NCBI GenBank assembly: GCA_039184055.1
Contig: JBCDBH010000183.1
Span: 1 to 11,484 of the forward strand
Reading direction: 5' to 3'
DNA length: 11,484 nt
DNA from: JBCDBH01 sp039184055
Lineage (GTDB): Bacteria; Acidobacteriota; Thermoanaerobaculia; Multivoradales; J023
Position 1 is the stretch's first letter. Every line of letters begins with the position of its first letter. Positions 7,087 to 11,484 of this stretch are shown here, in pieces. Position numbers and translations under genes: made by a program. Under the pieces are notes generated by a model that saw only the letters and a program-made list of their open reading frames with translations, did no database searches and was not told the origin of the DNA.

Positions 7087-10000
7087 CGACGCTCTTTTAC
7101 CGTAATGGTTATTTGCTCGCCGCCGCGATTCTCGTGTTGTTGGTGGGTGGGGCGTCTTCGCTGGTGTCGTTGCCTCGGCTCGAGGATCCGCGTATCGACA
7201 CCCGAAACGCGATTGTCGTGACGGCGGTGCCAGGGTATTCAGCCGAGCGGGTCGATACGTTGGTCACCGAGGTGCTCGAGACGTCGCTACAGGAGATTCC
7301 CGAGATCCTGCATCTCGAGTCGACGTCGAAGGCTGGAGCGTCGGTGATTTCGATCGAGCTGGTCGCGTCGGTCGATGATTCGAACAACAGTGAGATCTTC
7401 GCCGAGATTCGCGACCGGCTCGCCGACGCGGCGCGGCGCTTGCCTCCGGAAGCACTGCCGCCGGTGGTCGATGATCAGCGTGGCGCGGTCGGTTTTACGC
7501 TCATCACGGCGTTGATCTGGGATCGCGACAGCGAGCCGACGCTGGGGATTCTCGATCGGCTGGCCGAAGACCTCGCCGATCGTTTGCGTTCGGTTCCGGG
7601 TACCGAGATCGTTCGCGTCTACGGTCAGCCCGAAGAGCAGATCACGGTGACGCTCGATCCGAAGTCGATGGCGGATCTCGGTTTGGCGGCGGACGATGTC
7701 GCGCGCCGGGTGGCGACGAGTGATGCGAAAGGGGCCGCGGGCGTCCTGCGTGCCGCGGGCGCGGATGTGGTGCTCGAAGTCGAAGGCGAGCTCGACTCGC
7801 TGCAGCGGATCGCCGAAGTGCCACTCGGGCAGGGCGTCGGTGGCGAGATCGTCCGCCTGGCGGATGTCGCCGAGGTGGCGCGGACGCCCCGACAGCCGGC
7901 GAGCGAGATCGCGCTGGTCGATGGCCAACGCGCGGTGTTGGTGGCGGCGCGCATGGAGACACGCGTCCGAGTCGATCAATGGGCGAGCTCGGCGCGTGAG
8001 GTGTTGGCGGAGTTCTCGGCGCGGCTCGGGCCGGGTAGCGGGATCCTCGTCGACCCGATCTTCGAACAGGAGCGCTACACCTCGGATCAACTGTCGTCGT
8101 TGTCGGGCAATCTGCTCGCCGGTGCCGGCGTGGTGATGGTGGTGATCTTCATTCTGATGGGTTGGCGGCTGGCGTTGATTGTCGGTTTGGCGTTGCCGCT
8201 CGTGGTGTCGTCGGTTTTTCTCGGCTGGCAGGTCACGGGCAATGCGATGCACCAGATGTCGATCTTCGGCTTGATCATCGCGTTGGGATTGTTGATCGAC
8301 AATGCGATCGTCGTCGGTGACGAGGTGGCGAAGGAGAAGGCGGCCGGTCACAGCTCGCTGGAGGCGGTTGATCGCGCCGTGCGTCATTTGGCGGTGCCGC
8401 TGTTCAGCTCGACGCTGACGACCGTGCTCGCGTTCGCGCCGATTCTGCTTCTGCCCGGCAATATCGGCGATTTCGTCGGTTCGATCGGGGGCAGCGTAAT
8501 CATGGCGGTGACGGCGTCGTACCTTCTCGCCTTGACGGTCACAGCGGGGCTCGCCGGTCGCTTCGTGCCGGCTGCCGACCAAGGGGAGCAACGGTGGTGG
8601 CGTCACGGTGTGCGGTCGTCACGCCTGGCGACGACGGCTCGGTCGTGGCTCGGCAAGGCGTTTCGGCGACCGGTGGCGGCGATCATGATCGCGCTCTTCC
8701 TTCCGCTCGCCGGTTTTGTGATCGTGCCGAGCCTGGGCAACGAGTTTTTTCCACCGGTCGATCGCGATCTTTTCCAGGTGCAGATGTGGATGCCCAACGA
8801 CGCGTCGATCGACGCGACGCGCGAGCGTGCCGAGGCGGCGGAGCGGTTGATTAGTGAATCCGCCGAGGTCGAGCGAGTGTTTTGGCTGGTCGGCGGCAGC
8901 TTTCCGACCGTGTACTACAACCTGGTGATGGACCGTGACGATTCGCCCGACTATGCGCACGCGATCGTGCAGGCGTCGTCGAGCGAGACCGCGAAAGCGA
9001 TGATCGACGATCTGCAGCGGCGTTTCGGCGACCGCTTTCCGGATGCGCAGCTGGTGGTGCGGCAGTTCGGTCAAGGACCGCCGATCCAGGCGGATATCGA
9101 ATACCTCGTCTACGGACCCGAGCTTTCGGGACTCCAGGAGGTGAGCGATCGGATTCGTCTCGCCCTACAGGAGCACCCCGACGTGTTGGTGTCGCGTACC
9201 GCCTTGCCACGGGGTGAGCCCAAATTGTGGCTCGCCGCCGATGAAGATGAAGCTCGGCTCTCGGGTCTGGCTCTGACCGAGATCGCCGATCAATTACGTG
9301 GCGGTTTGGACGGTGGGGTCGGTGGCAGCGTGGTGGAGGATCTCGAACGCTTGCCGGTACGGGTGCGGTGGGCCGAACGAGGCGATATGAGCGCGCTGGC
9401 GTCGACCCCGTTGGTGCGCGCCGGTCGTGACGAGTGGGTGCCACTCCAGGCGATCGGTACGTTCGAGCTGCGTCCCGAAGTCGGTTCGATCAGCCGCTAT
9501 GACGGTGAGCGAACCGAGCGGATCCAGGCCTGGACGCGCAACGACGCCTTGCCGATCGATGTCACGCGTTCGGTGCTCGCCAGCCTCGACGCCGGCGACT
9601 TCGAGCTGCCACCCGGGTATCGCCTCGAAATCGGCGGTGCGGCCGCCGAGGATGCGTCGGCCAAGGCGTCGCTGCTCGCCTACGTGCCGGTGCTGGTGAC
9701 CCTGACCATCGCCACGCTGGTGTTGTCGTTCGGGAGCATTCGGCTGGCGTCTTTGCTCTCCGTGATCGCGGGTTTGGCCGCCGGGCTCGGTTTTCTCGCC
9801 ACCTGGACGATCGGCTTTCCGATCAGCTTCAACACCATGCTCGGCATTCTCGGTCTGCTCGGGGTGGCGCTCAACGACAGCATCGTCGTGTTGGCGGCGA
9901 TACGAGCGCATCCTCACGCCCGTGATGGCGATGTCGACGGGGTGGTCGAGGCGGTGATGGGAACGATGCGTCATGTGATCGCAACCACCCTCACCACGAT

Positions 10001-10202
10001 CGGTGGCTTTTCTCCACTTCTGCTCTTTGTCGGTGGTGATTTCTGGCCGTCTCTCGCCATCGTGCTCGCCGGTGGGATCGGCGGCGCTTCGATCCTCGCC
10101 CTCTTGTTCATTCCCGCCGCCTACGTGGTGTTGATGCGACGACGGAGAGTCGTGGACGCGGCACCGAGCGCCGCGCCCGCGGTCGCCGGAGGTGTGTCAT
10201 GA
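7083..10202 (+). CDS. RND-family efflux permease, inner membrane
   Basis: This 1039-residue permease is of normal AcrB-family length and would pump a substrate from the inner membrane or periplasm, driven by proton influx. TM1 is at about 8-28, TM2-6 lie at about 345-490, TM7 at about 530-550 and TM8-12 at about 863-1023, with two large periplasmic loops between. Family motifs include GYSAERVDTLVTEVLE, STSKAGASVISIEL and GNEFFPPVDRDLFQ. In TM4 the usual Asp-Asp pair is Asp406-Asn407 (GLLIDNAIVV), and TM10 has Asn931-Asp932 (GVALNDSIVV) where AcrB has its relay Lys. These variants occur in other RND branches, as far as I recall, so the pump is probably active but not AcrB-like in detail. The start is a GTG behind GGAGGG (7071-7076), overlapping the adaptor stop by 4 bp. 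The next gene overlaps by 4 bp. Confidence 0.95.
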   Translation: MTTLFYRNGYLLAAAILVLLVGGASSLVSLPRLEDPRIDTRNAIVVTAVPGYSAERVDTLVTEVLETSLQEIPEILHLESTSKAGASVISIELVASVDDSNNSEIFAEIRDRLADAARRLPPEALPPVVDDQRGAVGFTLITALIWDRDSEPTLGILDRLAEDLADRLRSVPGTEIVRVYGQPEEQITVTLDPKSMADLGLAADDVARRVATSDAKGAAGVLRAAGADVVLEVEGELDSLQRIAEVPLGQGVGGEIVRLADVAEVARTPRQPASEIALVDGQRAVLVAARMETRVRVDQWASSAREVLAEFSARLGPGSGILVDPIFEQERYTSDQLSSLSGNLLAGAGVVMVVIFILMGWRLALIVGLALPLVVSSVFLGWQVTGNAMHQMSIFGLIIALGLLIDNAIVVGDEVAKEKAAGHSSLEAVDRAVRHLAVPLFSSTLTTVLAFAPILLLPGNIGDFVGSIGGSVIMAVTASYLLALTVTAGLAGRFVPAADQGEQRWWRHGVRSSRLATTARSWLGKAFRRPVAAIMIALFLPLAGFVIVPSLGNEFFPPVDRDLFQVQMWMPNDASIDATRERAEAAERLISESAEVERVFWLVGGSFPTVYYNLVMDRDDSPDYAHAIVQASSSETAKAMIDDLQRRFGDRFPDAQLVVRQFGQGPPIQADIEYLVYGPELSGLQEVSDRIRLALQEHPDVLVSRTALPRGEPKLWLAADEDEARLSGLALTEIADQLRGGLDGGVGGSVVEDLERLPVRVRWAERGDMSALASTPLVRAGRDEWVPLQAIGTFELRPEVGSISRYDGERTERIQAWTRNDALPIDVTRSVLASLDAGDFELPPGYRLEIGGAAAEDASAKASLLAYVPVLVTLTIATLVLSFGSIRLASLLSVIAGLAAGLGFLATWTIGFPISFNTMLGILGLLGVALNDSIVVLAAIRAHPHARDGDVDGVVEAVMGTMRHVIATTLTTIGGFSPLLLFVGGDFWPSLAIVLAGGIGGASILALLFIPAAYVVLMRRRRVVDAAPSAAPAVAGGVS

Positions 10203-11484
10203 ATCGTGTTGTCGTGCTCGTGTCGCTGCTGTCGCTTCTCGGGTGCACCGTGGGGCCGGACTACGTGCGTCCGGTTCCCGATCAGCTGGTCACGGCGGCG
10301 GACTACGCGTCGACCGCATACGGAAACGAAGCTGAATCCGAGAACGAAACCGTGGTCGAGGTAGAGCTAGGGCCGCCGCCCGATGCCGCGTGGTGGCAAG
10401 CGGTGGGTGATCCGACGCTGGTCGAGCTGATCGACGAAGCCGTGCGGCACAATCTCGATCTCGAAGCGGCCCGGGCTCGGGTACGGCAGGCCCGAGCGGC
10501 GCGCCGCGCGGTCGCCGCCGACAAGGCGCCTCAGATCGGTGGCAGTGCGTCGGCCGAACGTGCCCGTGCTGGCGTGTCGACTCCCGAGGGGGCGATCGCT
10601 TCGGCTGGATTCGCCGAGCTCACCCAGAATCGTTACGACACCTTTCTTTCGGCGTCGTGGGAGCTCGATGTCTTCGGTGGTGTGCAACATGCCACCGAAG
10701 CCGCCGATGCTCGGCTCGATCTCGCCATCGAGGGGGTGAATGGCGTCGTTCTCGGTTTGATCGCCGAGGTGGCGCGCAACTATATCGATCTGCGAGGCAA
10801 TCAGCGTCGTCTTGCGCTGGCGGAAGAGAATGTCGCGCTGCAAACGGAGACGGCGCGTCGCGTGGCGGATCTCCACCGTGTCGGGCTCGGCTCGAAGCTC
10901 GACGCCGATCGTGCCCAGGCTCAGCTCGCCGGCACGCGGGCGCGCTTGGCACCGCTGCGGGCGAGTATTCGGGCGACGACGCATCGTCTCGCGGTGCTCA
11001 CTGGGCAACCACCTCATGCGCTGCTCGATCGGCTGTCATCGACGGCGCCGCTCGCCGAACCACCGGATTGGGTCGAGGTCGGTGTGCCGACGGACCTGGT
11101 TCGACGTCGCCCCGATCTGCGCGTCGCCGAGCGTCGTCTCGCGGCATCGACCGCCGAGATCGGTGTCGCCACGGCGAACCTCTATCCGCGGTTCTTCCTC
11201 TCGGGCGCGGGTGGGCTCACGACCACGGAGGCGAGCGATGTGCTCGACGTGGTGAATCGCACCTGGAGACTCGGTCCGTCGATCAGCTGGCCGATTTTCC
11301 AGGGTGGACGATTGCGCGCCGGGGTGCTCGCCGCCGAAGCCGAGCGTGATGCGGGGTGGGCCGAGTTTCGGCAGGCGGTGTTGGTGGCGATCGAGGAGGT
11401 CGAGACCGCGCTGGTGGGCTATGTGGAGGAGGAACGTCGTCGGCGTTCGCTCACCGAAGCGGCCGCCGCCAGCGCCGAGGCGGC
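10199..11484 (+). CDS. Outer-membrane efflux lipoprotein (OprM/NodT family), 3' end outside window
   Basis: This is the outer-membrane channel of the tripartite pump; 428 of an expected 460-500 residues are visible and the frame is open to the window edge. The N-terminus has a lipoprotein signal peptide with lipobox LLGC (Cys16), then the family's GPDYVRP motif. Two outer-membrane-efflux repeats follow: the first with AWWQAVGDPTLVELIDEAVRHN and SWELDVFGG, the second with VPTDLVRRRPDLRVAERRLA, ANLYPRFFLSG and ISWPIFQGGRL. These match the NodT/OprM type. The ATG at 10199 overlaps the permease stop by 4 bp, with GGAGG 5 bases upstream. With tetR, adaptor and permease it completes a full, self-contained efflux operon. 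Only the last coiled-coil segment is missing. Confidence 0.95.
   Translation, partial: MNRVVVLVSLLSLLGCTVGPDYVRPVPDQLVTAADYASTAYGNEAESENETVVEVELGPPPDAAWWQAVGDPTLVELIDEAVRHNLDLEAARARVRQARAARRAVAADKAPQIGGSASAERARAGVSTPEGAIASAGFAELTQNRYDTFLSASWELDVFGGVQHATEAADARLDLAIEGVNGVVLGLIAEVARNYIDLRGNQRRLALAEENVALQTETARRVADLHRVGLGSKLDADRAQAQLAGTRARLAPLRASIRATTHRLAVLTGQPPHALLDRLSSTAPLAEPPDWVEVGVPTDLVRRRPDLRVAERRLAASTAEIGVATANLYPRFFLSGAGGLTTTEASDVLDVVNRTWRLGPSISWPIFQGGRLRAGVLAAEAERDAGWAEFRQAVLVAIEEVETALVGYVEEERRRRSLTEAAAASAEA

Noticed and set aside
7287..8606. 439-codon open frame antisense to the permease
   Set aside because: Arg/His/Gln-rich shadow of the RND coding frame with no recognisable domain.

Overview
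The window looks like a chromosomal segment from a high-GC, Gram-negative (diderm) bacterium. It carries a tripartite RND efflux system with an outer-membrane lipoprotein and a periplasmic-type amidase. The order amidase, GerMN protein, glutamate racemase, and the presence of an ECF42-type sigma factor with a DGPF/YCII partner, recall Acidobacteriota or the former deltaproteobacteria (Myxococcota/Desulfobacterota). That assignment is tentative because no taxonomic marker protein is present.

Left part, minus strand. From about 1.5 kb down to the left edge runs a three-gene operon: a secreted DUF6265 protein, a DGPF/YCII protein and an ECF42/DUF6596 sigma factor cut by the window edge. All three genes overlap. 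Just upstream lies a TGTCGA-N17-CGTC element matching the promoter pattern reported for ECF42 sigma factors, so the operon is probably autoregulated.

Middle left, minus strand. An N-acetylmuramoyl-L-alanine amidase, a membrane-anchored GerMN protein and glutamate racemase MurI form a cell-wall operon, each junction being a 4-bp stop/start overlap.

Centre. A tRNA-Glu(CUC) gene on the plus strand, with its own promoter candidate and a perfect 19-bp hairpin terminator, separates the two halves. Next comes a 440-bp regulatory region. It has two identical copies of the palindromic box ATGACG-GT-CGTCAT, each inside a promoter-like sequence, and between them a 185-bp fold-back element with perfect 20-bp terminal inverted repeats.

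Right part, plus strand. A tightly overlapping operon encodes a TetR repressor, a periplasmic adaptor, an inner-membrane RND permease and an outer-membrane factor lipoprotein that runs off the right edge. TetR probably represses its own operon through the twin boxes. The pump would export an unidentified compound from inner membrane or periplasm to the outside. The permease has unusual residues at the usual proton-relay sites. No prophage, CRISPR array or complete insertion sequence was seen; the least explained features are the fold-back element, the twin operators and the sigma-factor operon with a secreted DUF6265 partner.
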